Positions 43,801 to 56,400 of a stretch of 64,000 bases of DNA are shown one piece after another. Position 1 is the stretch's first letter. Each line of letters opens with the position of its first letter. The notes under the pieces are model-generated. The model worked only from the letters and a program-made list of their open reading frames with translations, did not search any database and was not told the origin of the DNA. The position numbers were made by a program, and so were the translations under genes. The stretch spans positions 1,997,715-2,061,714 of the forward strand of contig NC_079221.1 of assembly GCF_029633865.1 (NCBI RefSeq), read 5' to 3'. This DNA comes from Lampris incognitus (taxonomy: Eukaryota; Chordata; Actinopteri; Lampriformes; Lampridae).

Positions 43801-46800
43801 ATGAGCTCAAAATGACAGACTGAAAAATGTTAACTGTCAGAGAAAATAACAATGTGAGAGAGGGATGGACTCTACAGTAACTGTCAGCTGACTCGGGGCT
43901 GCTGGGAAAGTGAGACGTCTGCTGACGTCCAACCCAACACAAACTTTGGGAAGCAGCCAAACGCTGGTACAGTCACATGGCTGTGGGAGGATGAGAACGT
44001 TGCAGTTCAGATCCATTCATCACAAGCCTTGGTTTACCAGTGTTGTCTTGTGTGGTGCACAGTGCCATCACTCACAGCAATGAAGGATTACTTCAGGACG
44101 TAGCGCCTCCTTCAGCAGTAGCATATTTGTTTCCCTTTCCTTCTTGCAAATGTCTCAGTGAGCTGTGGACAACAACAACCTGTGTTGTCCTTCTGTAAAT
44201 ATTATAATGATACTGGTCCAAAATGCATATTTTCGGGTGTCCGGGTGGCGTAGCGGTTGCCTACCAACACAGGGATCGCTGGTTCAAATCCCCGTGTTAC
44301 CTCCGGCTTGGTCGGGCGTCCCTACAGACACAATTGGCCGTGTCTGCGGGTGGGAGGCCTGATGTGGGTATGTGTCCTGGTCGCTGCACTAGCGCCTCCT
44401 CTGGTCGGTCGGGCACCTGTTCAGGGGGGAGGGGGAACTGGGGGGGATAGCGTGATCCTCCCACGCGCTATGTCCCCCTGGTGAAACTCCTCACTGTCAG
44501 GTGAAAAGAAGCGGCTGGCGACATGTATGGGAGGGGGCATGTGGTAGTCTGCAGCCCTCCCCGTGTCAGCAGAGGGGGTGGAGCAGAGACCGGGAAGAGT
44601 GGGGTAATTGGCCAGATATAATTGGGTAGAAAAGGGGGGGGGATGCATATTTTCACAATGCCCAAATGCCCTGACAACCCCCCTCCCACCCCACCCCCCA
44701 AGCCAGCACAGCGTAGCGTCTCCAGAAGCTGGTGCTGTTAGGGGTGGGGGTTTTGGTCTTTGTCCAGAGGCTCACTTAAAAAAAACATTGTTTTGTTTGG
44801 TGTTATAAGATAAATGAGAGACATATGCAGTGAGTACGATGTGACTTGGCCTGAAAAAAAATTTCAGTCATTTTTTTTTCTTGCTTTAATCCTGCAGCCC
44901 TCTTCCAGTATAGTGAGGATGCAGTAGGTGTTAGGTAGGCAGAGTTGATAAGCAGTAACAGTCTTACAATAACCACTCAACAACACACTTGGCTATAACA
45001 CAAGTCACAGCAAATATGTGCTTATCAAAAAGGATCAGCAGAAAGGATCAGCAAGAGAGAGTTTGTGATCATCAGTGATTGTGTGTTAAAGCAGAGCAAT
45101 GCCAGATATGTATAACAACTTGGAAAGTTCTTTCTGAAGTTCTGAGTGACTATACTGGTAAAAAAAACTCAAGACACGTCTTTAAGCAATTTGTCTTATG
45201 ACTTGCATGGAGTGACTGAAGTGGATGTCATCATCTTTCAGATGGAGCACTATAAACTTGACTGGCATCGGTTTAATTTGAAGCAGAAGCTTGGAGGACG
45301 TCAGCCAGTCACCGTGGAGGAGTTTGAGAGGAAGACGGGAACCGGTGAGCAAACTGTAGTCCCTTGCACTTAACGTTGAGTCGATGAGGGGGCACAGGTA
45401 GGAGAGCCAGACTTACAATGACTGTAATAACTGAATCATTTGTCCCCTCACAGGAGATGTGTCAAGTTTATCGGGCTCCGAGTCTGACTCGGGCGGAAGT
45501 GACTCTGATGGTGATTGGGACGGAAAAAGAAGGGGTCTTACCCACACAGATAATGGGGGTTCTGTTGAAGGTGGTCTGATCCCTAGCCGCCGCTCCAGTA
45601 AAGTTGTTTTCAAGAACTCAGAAGGACAATATCTGGCAGTCTATCGATGTGTCCTTCAGGGCAAGGTGAGCCTTAACAGGGGAATGTGTTAACCCAAATG
45701 ACCAAATGTACCATGGAAAAACCGTGACCTTCACATTAACATCTTTCAGTCTCAAAGAAAATGGTGTTGTTCTGATATTTTAAGTCAGATGGTGAGGACG
45801 ATCTAGTGGCGTCCCTCAAGACCATAAGTAACAAGACCGTGTGGGTGATTCTGATGACTGGTGGAGGGCACTTTGCTGGTGCTGTGTATCAAGGGTTAGT
45901 AGCTGTGTCTTCTCATATGTGAAAATGTAGCATCTCAGATTATGTGTTAAGGCTGGAAGTGGAAAAAGGAGGCGGCCCGCTGTGCTTGGAAATAACTTGG
46001 TTTTTTTTAATTGTAGGAAAGAAGTTCTTCAGCACAAGACCTTCCACAGGTACACAGTGCGAGCGAAGCGAGGCACAGCTCAAGGTCTCAGAGACGCTCA
46101 GAACCGCAGCCACGCACCCAAGTCCGCTGGCGCTGCGCTGAGGCGACACAATGAGGCAGCTTTAGCGAAGGTGAGCCAAAAGTCTGCGCAGGGCTTCTCT
46201 TTCATTCAGTTTACCTTCAGTGTCTTGTATCAACACAATATTTCTGTTTTCTTTTACAGGAGGTTCAGGATCTTTTAGATAGCTGGGCTGATCACTTGAA
46301 AATGGCCTCTGCAATATTCTTACGTGCTCCCAGCTATAATAAAACCATTTTTTTGGGGGGGCGGGCAGCCCTGGACAAAAAGGACCCGAGGATCCGGACA
46401 CTCCCTTTTGCTACACGCAGAGCAACCTTCCGGGAGGTACAGAGAGTACATAGTTTACTCTCCACAGTTCATGTTTATGGTAAGATTCAAAACATGTACT
46501 TCAGTAAATAACACAGTGACTGTGATTCGTTGTCATGTAGCTATACTAAATGATGTTTTGGGGTCACTCTCTTGTTACAGAGAAAGACACAGCAATTGCC
46601 ACAATCCTCAGTCCCTCTAAGAAAGTATTGAGAAAAGCACCCAAACCTACAGCACAACCAAGCCCTGAACAAGAGAGTGGTGAGCTTTGTATGCCATTGG
46701 ATTAATAAATTGGCTTGACGCTATCGGTGTCGGAGTAGATACAAATGATTTGTGAATTTGTAGATTGTAGCCCGCCGTTGATAGATCTCTAAAGGTGTGT

Positions 46801-48817
46801 TCAAGTTCACTGAAAGAAAGTTCTCTGTATATTGCTTTCAACTGACCCAAATGTTTTTATTTCATAAATGTTCTTTGTTTGGTGGGCCAGAATGTCTCCT
46901 CTCTTTGCCATCAGCAGAAGCTGATGAACATGATGACTCGGGTAAAGAGGAGGACGGTGAGACATTGTTGGAGATAGTGGAGGTGACCCTGGGAACCCTT
47001 GACCTGAGGGAGTATGAAATCCAACCCTCCAGACATAAGAGGAGGAGGAGGAGAAAGAAGGATGGCAACAAAATGGAGAGGGAGGGTAGGTCCACACAGA
47101 CATCTCTACCCCCTTTAATCCGCTGTCTCTTTGCCCCTCATGATTTTGTTCTAATTTGCTGGCAATGCTAGTATAGTGTGCCGATGTCTACAAAATGTTG
47201 TGTCCCTCTCTGCCAGAGGTGAATACAATGGAGAGAAATAAGCCTGATGAGGCAGTACTGGAAGCTACACCAACAGAGGACTCCCTCGCAGACAAACCAA
47301 CCAAGACTAAGCCAACGAGGATGGCACTAAGCAAGAAGATGAAGCACCTGGAAGGTAAGACTGTTTTCTCTGTGGCTTACAGTGTTTCTTTTGCTGTAAC
47401 TGCATCACATGACATGCCAACATTTTAATCATGACATTTAATGTGTAAACAATTAATCAACTTTGCTCTCTATAAAATCTGCAGAAGAGGTTGATGAGTC
47501 GTGGGAGTATGGTCTTAGGGATGCACTCTATACAGCCTGTAAAATCGGGGATGTGGCCTCCCTATGCAGACTCCTACAGCTACCTCAGGAAGCCGACCTA
47601 AGGGAGGGTCCAGAAGAGCAGGGGAGCAACACGTCCCTTAAGCAGCAGCCTTCCCCTGACGGCATCAGTCCGCTGACGCACCTCAATAAGCCCATAGATT
47701 CCTCAGGCTTCACTCTTCTGCATGTTGCCTCTGCCGCAGGACAGGGTGCTGTGGTCAAGTTGCTGATGGATGCAGGAGCTGACCCAAGTTACCGGTACAA
47801 TGAAATGATGAGGTTGATACAAATTAGAGTATTGGCGCCATAAAGCATACCACTAACACTGTCAGAGTTAAAGGTCTGATTCCTTAGATGAAAATGGGTA
47901 ATCCCATGCTAGTATGTAAGGCACTTTGGCTAAAAGCATTCATCAATGAAGGTTGTAAAACTTACGAATCTGATTGATTTTGAAAGACTAAATGTGCTCA
48001 TCTGTGCAATATTTCCCCTTCAGAGACAACAAAGGTCAGACTCCATATATTGTTGCCCCTGAGAAGGACACAAGAAACGTTTTCCGTAAATACATGGGTG
48101 AAAATCCTGACAAATACGACTACAGCAAAGCACAGGTAAACTTCTCAGTATGAACCCTCTGTGACACGTCTTTAATGCAAAACATATTAGTCAAATAGTA
48201 TGCTCATTTAATTGCTGCCTTTTGAGGTCCCTGGGCCACTCACGGCAGAGACTGAATCCAGAAAGATGGAGAAGAAGAGGGCCCAAAAGGCTGCAAAGAG
48301 ACAGCGAGAGAAGGAGCAGAAGGAGGAGAAGCGGAAGCAAGAGCTGGAAGCGGAGGAAAGGAAGCGGTTTGCGTCTCTCACTGATCGTGAAAAGGTGTGG
48401 TGATGTTTCTATTTTAGACATTTCATGGGTTGTTTTTCCTGTTAGGGTTAAAATCTTAATTGTATTTCCTGTTGACTACAGAGAGCCTTGGCAGCAGAGA
48501 GAAGGTTGGCAGAGAAAGTGGCTATGACAGACATCAGCCTCTCCAACATCCAGTAAGAACCACCCTCTCCTTGAGCCTTGTGGCAGTGGGTTTGCAGAGT
48601 TGGCATTAAGCCTCACCTGAAATTGTTGGCTAATCAAATTTTTAGCTGCGTTTCCTCTGAATTCTGTTTGTGTTCTCCTATCTTTACCAGGAGGTGCTGG
48701 CTTTGTGGGGATTCTCTGCTTGGGAAGATCCCATTTCACTACCTGGATTATTCATTCTGCTCCCCTCGCTGTGTGCAGGCACATCGTAAGGCCAGTGCTC
48801 CCACTGCCAGGACCTGA
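40835..48817 (+). CDS. ankzf1: Ankyrin repeat and zinc finger protein 1 (Vms1 family), complete
   Basis: Fifteen coding exons: 40835-40961, 41063-41184, 45242-45344, 45454-45665, 45785-45894, 46017-46170, 46260-46479, 46581-46679, 46891-47085, 47217-47354, 47485-47794, 48024-48135, 48227-48394, 48482-48552, 48691-48817. All phases agree; 755 residues (human 726). Order: C2H2-type finger (CSAC ... HYKLDWH, about 69-90), acidic Ser/Asp stretch, VLRF1 release domain with KRGTAQG whose Gln (about 247) matches the catalytic Gln of human ANKZF1, a basic RRRRRKK segment, ankyrin repeats ([20 protein letters not shown]), a charged helix after VPGPLT (VCP-interacting type), and a C-terminal CWLCG ... 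CSPRC zinc motif. ANKZF1 cleaves peptidyl-tRNA on stalled 60S ribosomes in ribosome quality control, and binds VCP/p97. Intron 2 (4 kb) splits the zinc finger and carries LINE and SINE insertions. Confidence 0.96.
42150..42325 (+). mobile_element. RTE-like LINE 3' end in ankzf1 intron 2
   Basis: Plus strand reads [20 protein letters not shown] then [20 protein letters not shown] and a stop after CGAP. It continues with the GGCGCCCCCTAACGGGAGCA end shared with the copy at 62221-62673. It belongs to the same family as 22692-23945. Confidence 0.8.
42326..42800 (+). mobile_element. Possible L1/Tx1-type LINE 3' end
   Basis: The plus strand carries [20 protein letters not shown] (resembling the EKI...F...W.P end of L1-type ORF2). 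Further on come a G-rich stretch (GGGGCTACTGGGGTGGGG) and AATAAAAATATCTTTGAATA. The ORF is short and the family call is tentative. Confidence 0.4.
42801..44235. other. ankzf1 intron 2, interior
   Basis: No exon was recognised. TACCGTATTGGCCCTAACAT near 43506 resembles the end of a fish or vertebrate MITE. No other structure was resolved. Confidence 0.4.
44236..44645 (+). mobile_element. tRNA-derived SINE, copy 1
   Basis: Starts GTGTCCGGGTGGCGTAGCGG (box A-like) and has box B-like GGTTCAAATCC at about 44281-44291. A roughly 340-bp body follows, including GAGGCGCTAGTGC-type (here as ACTAGCGCCTCCTCTGGTCG) and AATTGGCCAGATATAATTGG, ending in a G-run. Copies 2 and 3 lie in glb1l introns, and a fragment lies near 61200. 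The tRNA of origin was not determined. Confidence 0.8.
44646..45241. other. ankzf1 intron 2, 3' part
   Basis: No exon or element recognised before the 45229-45241 acceptor (TCATCATCTTTCAG). Confidence 0.5.
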
Positions 48818-49045
48818 CAACCACAACAGTCTTACCAAGTTACCTCAAAGAAACGGACAAGTGACTGTGAATAAGGGGCTTTGCGCGACTAAAAGCGTCG
48901 TTGTGGCTCCGCGGCTTGCTAAAATACTGATCTCCATTTCAGTCAAAAAGATTTAATTGTTTTAGTCAGCATCAAGGGCAGACACTTGAAATGAGCTTCT
49001 TTTTATGTGATTCTGGGTAACAAAGCACCATTTTAAAACAAAGCA

Positions 49046-49065
49046 AATAAATCAGATGTAATAAA
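49046..49065 (+). other. ankzf1: ankzf1 poly(A) signals
   Basis: Two AATAAA hexamers at 49046-49051 and 49060-49065, about 230 bases after the ankzf1 stop codon. The nearest gene on the other strand, glb1l, ends at 49443, so the two 3' ends are close or overlapping. Confidence 0.6.
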
Positions 49066-49442
49066 AAAATCAAGTCAACAATTCCTGTTAAACTTGTCAG
49101 TTATTTTGCAAGCTCCTATGTAAGTCTTGAAAGCCAAACTGCTGCTTTTTTACACAACAAAACATGTTGACTAAAACAGCTACTAACCAAACACTGATTG
49201 TCAAAAAAACTCCGAATGCCAAATAACACGGATGCAGCAAAAGTTGTGCTGGATCAAGCGTTTGTTACCCTGAGCAATTGGCTCGTTCTTCAGCTGGATT
49301 TGGCTGACTCTTTGCCTTCAGTCAGAACTCATCTTCAGTAGGGTTGCTATGGACTCTGCTGTGTAAACTGCTGATAACTGAATGTCTGTCATTTCTGAAA
49401 GATGCCATTTCATCTGATGCCGATTAAGATACAAGGTGCTTT

Positions 49443-52400
49443 TCAAGACCATGTTTCTGTGTTGCTGAGCTGGGGCCGATCCATGAATAAAATGTGCAAG
49501 TTTGACGGGGCCCTCTCCAGCTCTAGCACTGTGATGTTATTGGGCTGGGTGGTGCTGAACAGAAGTCCCGGGACGTATAGAGTCTGTTGAGGGCCCCTGG
49601 CTGGCCAGTACCGGCCCAGATTCACACCATTTATCCACACTTGACCCTGAGGAGAAAGAAGACAACCATACCATACATATTATCAGTATTATGGGTGTAA
49701 TGTTTAATGTTTTTTTGGGGATGCAGTTGCTATTTGCTTTCACTGTGACATTACGATTTAGCAGTTTAATTGAGCAGAATCATGTTTGTAATAGATCTGC
49801 AAAACTTAACAAAAATGAAGCAAGCCAAGGCAGGAATGTAGAGTCGACTGAAAGATGAGCTGGAGTGTATGTCAAGTAGTCGGAGGGGGATATATGGATG
49901 AGCTTACCTTGGTCCATTCTCTGAGCTTTAGGAAAGTATCCCATGTGAGACCATTGGGCTGTAGGGTCCCCATGTAGAAGGCCGGCCCAGCGGAGGGCTC
50001 TGTCTGAGGACCAGGGGGGGAATTCTGATGGTCTGAATGAGGCCATCCATGCTCTATGACTCCATCAATGTCCAGAGGGTAGATCTCCCAGTCCGTCAAC
50101 ACATCTTTACCCAGGATCAGGTTGCTCAAGAGGCCCTGCAGGGCACACAACAGTCATCATCTGTTCACGAAGTTGGTTCAGTTTCACAACAAAATATGGG
50201 AGCGGGGAGTCTGCTTTCCCCAGACATTCCTCATATTACCTCAAATTTCAGCAGTTTTACAGCCTGTCTGACAGCTCTATACGGCACACCGTCGGACACG
50301 TAAAGCGTTGGCATTAAACAAAACGTTATCTTGTGTGTGTATGTGTGAAACAGGATTGTGATTGCTCTCTGTGGAAATTGGCTCGGTTTCTTGCCTTGTA
50401 ATCATTGATCTTGCTGCCAAAGTTGACCCTGCCCATGTTCTCCACGAGAATGTCCAGGATGTCTCCCTGCTGGCCGGTGACGTTTATCACTAGTATGGTG
50501 TCTCTCTCCAGCCGGCCCAGAAACACCTGCTCGAAGGTGCACAGGGGGAAACCTTGATAATGGCCTTAACAGCACACACAATTATGCTCACACTGGGTAG
50601 ATGTCTTGATTATAGCAAAATGTATAGATAACCCATATTTTGCCCGTTAAACTGTTTTATATATGTGTTCAACTTCATGTGTATGTACCCCCACACCTGG
50701 CAGTTTAACAGACAAAAGATAACAATGAACTTTTGTTGTTGGCTAGACAACAAAAGTTCACTGTTATCACCTACCCCGTTGGTGGACACATATGCGCGGT
50801 CATGAACCCCATTCAGTGGTGAGATGAGTGGCGTGGGCTCTGAGAGGTCCCTGGGCAGTTTGGTCCTATACAGCATATACCCATAGTACTAGAAACAATG
50901 GACACGATGTGGTAACAGTCAACAGTCTAGAAGTTCTCCACGATTCAAGAGATGCACGGTCATTAGAGTGCAAGCTCTCCTATTTTATTTTTGCCTTCAG
51001 AGAGGCACCATACCTGCTTCATCTCTTCAAATGTCAGAGGGTACTGGGAATGGACAGGGCCCTGGGGCGAGAGAGTGTTCAACAGACTGCTGATGTTTCC
51101 AACCTGGAAAAGGGAATAAATAATATATGTGATATCTCCCTCGGTCTTTGATGCAGCTGCCATATCTGATGGTTTTTGATCAGAGAAGTTCTGTGTTGCG
51201 AAACTCATTTAATCTCATTAGCAAGAATGCCGACAATTGACAATACCTTTTTCAGAGTCACAAACCCATAAGCAAACTTCGGAGTTGCAGGTGGCATGGG
51301 ACCGGAGGGAACTTCTCTGAACTGTATAAAAACATTTATAAATGTCGTAAAATCAACAAAAATATCTTAAATACCTTACAACAGAGACACGGTTAGCAAT
51401 ATGAGGCTTTAATAAGCTTGAAGGGGGGCTATGTTCAAAGCGGTACCAGTTTAATGACTTCTCTGAGGGCCAGCAGCTTCTCTGTGGGATCTCCTGCCTC
51501 AGACAGCGGGGCGTTGTAGTCATAACTAGTCACCACTGAGCGATATCTGGTGTCATGATCCGCACCTGTAAGCCAACATAACAAGAGAACATACAAGCGG
51601 AAACTCAAGCCAAGGTTTGTGTGGGTTTTTTACCCCTGTCTCAATGAGGTGAAGATGACTGAACAGCAAAATGTAAACACTGAAATAAATCACAGGACTT
51701 TACCATTCCAGTAACCAAAGTTAGTCCCTCCTTCAAACATATACCTGAAAAGAGAGAAGCGGTAGAACGTTTCACGTGTTTTTTTTTCATCATCACATCG
51801 CTTGTTTTGAGGTGCGCACCGGAGGGTTTCAACAACAATTTCAGCTGAATATGGTCATTCCCAGGCCGTGACTGAGTTTGCTCCTAGATGAGTTAAGTTA
51901 GGGGGACATACATGTTGACGTTGGCCCCCATGGACAGCATTTCGCTCAGCATGCGGCTGACCTTCTGAGTTTCAACCACAGCATGCTGGTCTCCCCAGTG
52001 ATCCAGCCAGCCGGTGTAGAACTCCGAGTTTACCTGCAGCAGCAACAACCATGACAACCATTTCACACCACAGAACACTTGTTTGTTTTGGTTTGCAACA
52101 TGTGAACTGCAGAGGTTTTGGCTCCTGGTAGCGCTACGGAGCAAAGTGGGTCCCCGTGTCACAGCTAAAACACTAACACAGCTAACCCCAAAGCCGGATG
52201 TCAACACTGGAGCCTTCTGAACATCAAAAACGGAGATTTTATAAACTCTGGGGGTAATGTGACGGTAATAACTTAGGTGATGACACAGTCAGTGGGCTCT
52301 AACTACACGCCCCATGTCTGTGCAAGTGAAATTCTGAATGCGTTTGTTTGCATGGAAAACTCTGCAGTTCAGCTTTAAGCTAGATTTGTTCTGTTTCGTA

Positions 52401-53407
52401 CGTTTCTGTAGCCATTTGTGACTCCGCCCCCCCACCCCCACACCCGTTTTCTCCCCAGTTGTACTTGGCCAATTACCCCACTCTCCAAGCCATCCCGGTC
52501 TCTGCTCCACCCCCTCTGCTGATCCAGGAGGGCTGCAGATTACCACATGCCTCCTCCCATACATGTGGAGTCACCAGCCGCTTCTTTTCACCTGACAGTG
52601 AGGAGTTTCACCAGGGGGACGTAGCACGTGGGAGGATCACGCTGTTCCCCCCAGTTCCCTCTCCCCCCTGAATAGACACCCCGACCGACCAGAGGAGGCG
52701 CTAGAGCAGCGACCAGGACACATACCCACATCCGGCTTCCCATCCACAGACACGGCCAATTGTGTCTGTAGGGACGCCCGACCAAGCCGGAGGTAACACA
52801 GGGATTCGAACCGGCGATCCCTGTGTTGGTAGGCAACAGAATAGACCGCCACGTTACCCGGACGTCCGTGACACCGTGTGAACGTCGTGTAAATAACGTG
52901 AGTGAAACGAAACAGTCTTTTTTCTCTGATATGGAAAGAATAGTTTACATTTGCTGCAGGTTAGCTCAGCTTGTGAATTCACGTGTAACTCACCAGAGGG
53001 CCCCGTGGTTCAAATCTCCTTTGAAGGCTGAAGGCTTGTGTTATATTTGTGTCTGGGTAAAGAAAAAGACGTCATAGGTTTTACATCGCTATTTAAACAC
53101 TTACAAGTAATCACAAAGAACTAGATGCTGATACTTCTATACCCTGTCTGCGAAAAACACCAACCTGTGCCAAAATCTACAGTGGCGTATATTCCTTCCA
53201 GAGTCCCACATGTCATTTCCTTGTCTGTGTTTCCATCGGTGGTGAACAGGACCGTGTCTTCACCCAGGAAGAAACGGAACAGAGTCCGCAGGTGCCGCAT
53301 GTAGTTGTAGTCACAAGCAAAGTAACTTCCATACTCATTCTCAACCTGAAGATAAGGGACACGAGTAATTCAACTCACATTGTTGCTCTATGTATGTGTG
53401 TGTGTAC

Positions 53408-53472
<65 letters not shown>

Positions 53473-56400
53473 CCCCCCCCTTTCTCCCCAATTGTATCTG
53501 GCCAATTACCCCACTCTTCTGAGCCGTCCCGGTCTCTGCTCCACCTCCTCTGCTGATCCGGGGAGGGCTGCAGACTACCACATGCCTCCTCCCATACATG
53601 TGGAGTCACCAGCTGCTGCTTTTCACCTGACAGTGAGGAGTTTCACCAGGGGGACGTAGCATGTGAGAGTATCACGCTATTCCCACCAGTTCCCTCTCCC
53701 CCCAAACAGGCACCCCAACTGACCAGAGGAGGCGCTAGTGCAGTGACCAGGACACACACCTACATCCGGCTTCCCACCCGCAGACACGGCCAATTGTGTC
53801 TGTAGGGACGCCCGACCAAGCCAGAAGTAACACGGGGATTTGAACCAGCGATCCCCGTGTTGGTAGGCAAAGGAATAGACCGCTACATTACCTGGATGCC
53901 ATACCATAGAGATTCACATACACTTGTGCACTATTCTACCTGGACACCTATGATGTTACCGCCGTTCGTATAGAGCCATGGCTTCACTTTTGGGAGGAGA
54001 ACAGCCAGCCAGTTGCTTACTGCCTGCAAGTAATCTGACACAGAGCAACATGAGTCAGCATGACAATGAAAGACAAGGCAAATAAGAGAAGTGAGGGGAA
54101 TGTTGAAATTGTACCTGGGTCAGCAGAGCGGAGTATGATGTTGGGTTTCTCGAGCAGCCAAGCTGGTAATCCACCCTGGAAATGGAGAAGAAAGACTGGT
54201 TTTTCAGGTGATTTAAACAACAGACATGTCAATATCCCAAGTGGGATATTGTATGAAGTACAAAGCAGCAGTAAAATGATGCAAATATCCAGACAGGATG
54301 CATTTAGAGGAATCGATTTAGATTCCTGAAGATCAGGTGACTGTCAGAGAGCCAGAATAGGTTGTCATGCGATAAGGCAAAATCTGCTACCCAATGATGC
54401 TTGGGACAAAAATATCTCCAAGTGGTTTCTCTATGCCCTCATTAAATGTTGTTTTCTGTTTATTGAGGCAAAACAGAGAAAAATATCATTTACAGAATCA
54501 CTGATTGATAACTATCAGTTCTGAAATAATAATTTTGAGTTCAAATGCAAGTCAAAAGCAATGAAAAGTAATACTAGTACTTTGCATCCCAGATAGCAAA
54601 CTTGCTGTGGCCCGGACCCGTCCCACACCCGACACTTCATCCGGCTCCACACACCGCGTGGAATGATGGTACTTGGGCGGTCCACTCCTGTTTGCCAGAT
54701 CTGGGCCAGAACCAAGCCATAGCAATGCCACATGTGCCACATATTTGCCAAAGGTGGCCCATATTTGTTTTGTGATATTTGGGCCATATTCACCATTTAC
54801 CGCACGGGCCACTTCAGGGTCACATCCAGATTACATGTTGCCCAGAGCAACGCATCTTTGCCAAAAAAGGCCCACATCTGATTTGGCATCTTTGGGCCAT
54901 ATTTGCTATTATACATGTGGGCCACTTCAGGCTCACATCCATTTCGTCAGGGCCAGAAGAAGGCCACCAGCGTCACATCGTTGCCTGAAGTGGCCCTCAT
55001 CCGGATGCCATTTGGGATCAGCCCTGCACAAAGAGTAAGTGATAAGTCTGATTCTTGACAAAAGAGAAAAGAGTAAAGGGTAAAAGAGCTCACCATTTCC
55101 CATTCTGCACAGATATAAGGTCCTGGACGCAAGATTACCAGAAGGCCAGTCTGATTGGCTAGATCCAGGAAGTGCTCCACATCACGGTCCCCTGAGAAGT
55201 TACTCACCCCTTGTACCGACTCGTGGAAATTCCAGGGCACGTATCTGTATGGACAAAAAGTGTGGATATCTGTTATCAGCATACATCAGCGAGTCCCTGG
55301 CCCGGTGATGAGAAAGGTGTTCATCCACCTGAGCCGTTCACTTACATTTGGACTGCATTGAGGCCGGCCATGAACATCTTGAAGAGACGATCCTTCCAGT
55401 AGTACCGGGGTATTCTGGAGTAGTGGATGCTGCCTGATATGTATTGAAAAGGCTGTCCATCTTTAAGGAAACAGTTGTTTTTGTAGTCTATAGAAAATGT
55501 CCTGCCCCCAGAGATCTGTGAGAGAGGAACATTTCATCGCATAATTGGTATGACGTGACAGTTTTTATAATTATGATATGCCATGTCTTTTTGTCACCAA
55601 CTCCAAGTGCCTGCTGTGCAGTAACATGCCACTAGCAGCTGTAGGCCCTGTAATGTATGTAATGTGGTTGCCCTGGTCCCAGACGTGCCCTGAGCACATG
55701 GTTCTGTGACAGACGGTCACAGGGGCAGTCATGCATCAGGAGATGTGGCTCACTGAGCAAAGCACATGCTGCAGAACATGGAGCACGACGCACTGCTCAC
55801 ACGAGCGGAACCAGGCCAGAACCAGGGCTTGAGGGTTGCCCCAAACGCTGCTTCTCCTCGTCCCATGTATGTATGCCCTGCTCTCCAGCGGGCCACCCGC
55901 TCTCCAGCGACCCCCCCCCCCTCCATGTATACCCTGCTCTCCAGCGACCCCCCCCTCCATGTATACCCTGCTCTCCAGCGACCCCCCCCTCCATGTATAC
56001 CCTGCTCTCCAGCGACCCCCCCCCTCCATGTATACCCTGCTCTCCAGCGACCCCCCCTCCATGTATACCCTGCTCTCCAGCGACCCCCCCCCTCCATGTA
56101 TACCCTGCTCTCCAGCGACCCCCCCCCTCCATGTATACCCTGCTCTCTAGCGACCCCCCCCTCCATGTATACCCTGCTCTCCAGCGACCCCCCCCTCCAT
56201 GTATACCCTGCTCTCCAGCGACCCCCCCCCTCCATGTATACCCTGCTCTCCAGCGACCCCCCCCTCCATGTATACCCTGCTCTCCAGCGACCCCCCCCCC
56301 TCCATGTATACCCTGCTCTCCAGCGACCCCCCCCCCTCCCCCCCTGCGGACTTCATGGCCCGGTGATGGGAAGCCAAGACCGCTCGTTTCCCCTGCAGCC

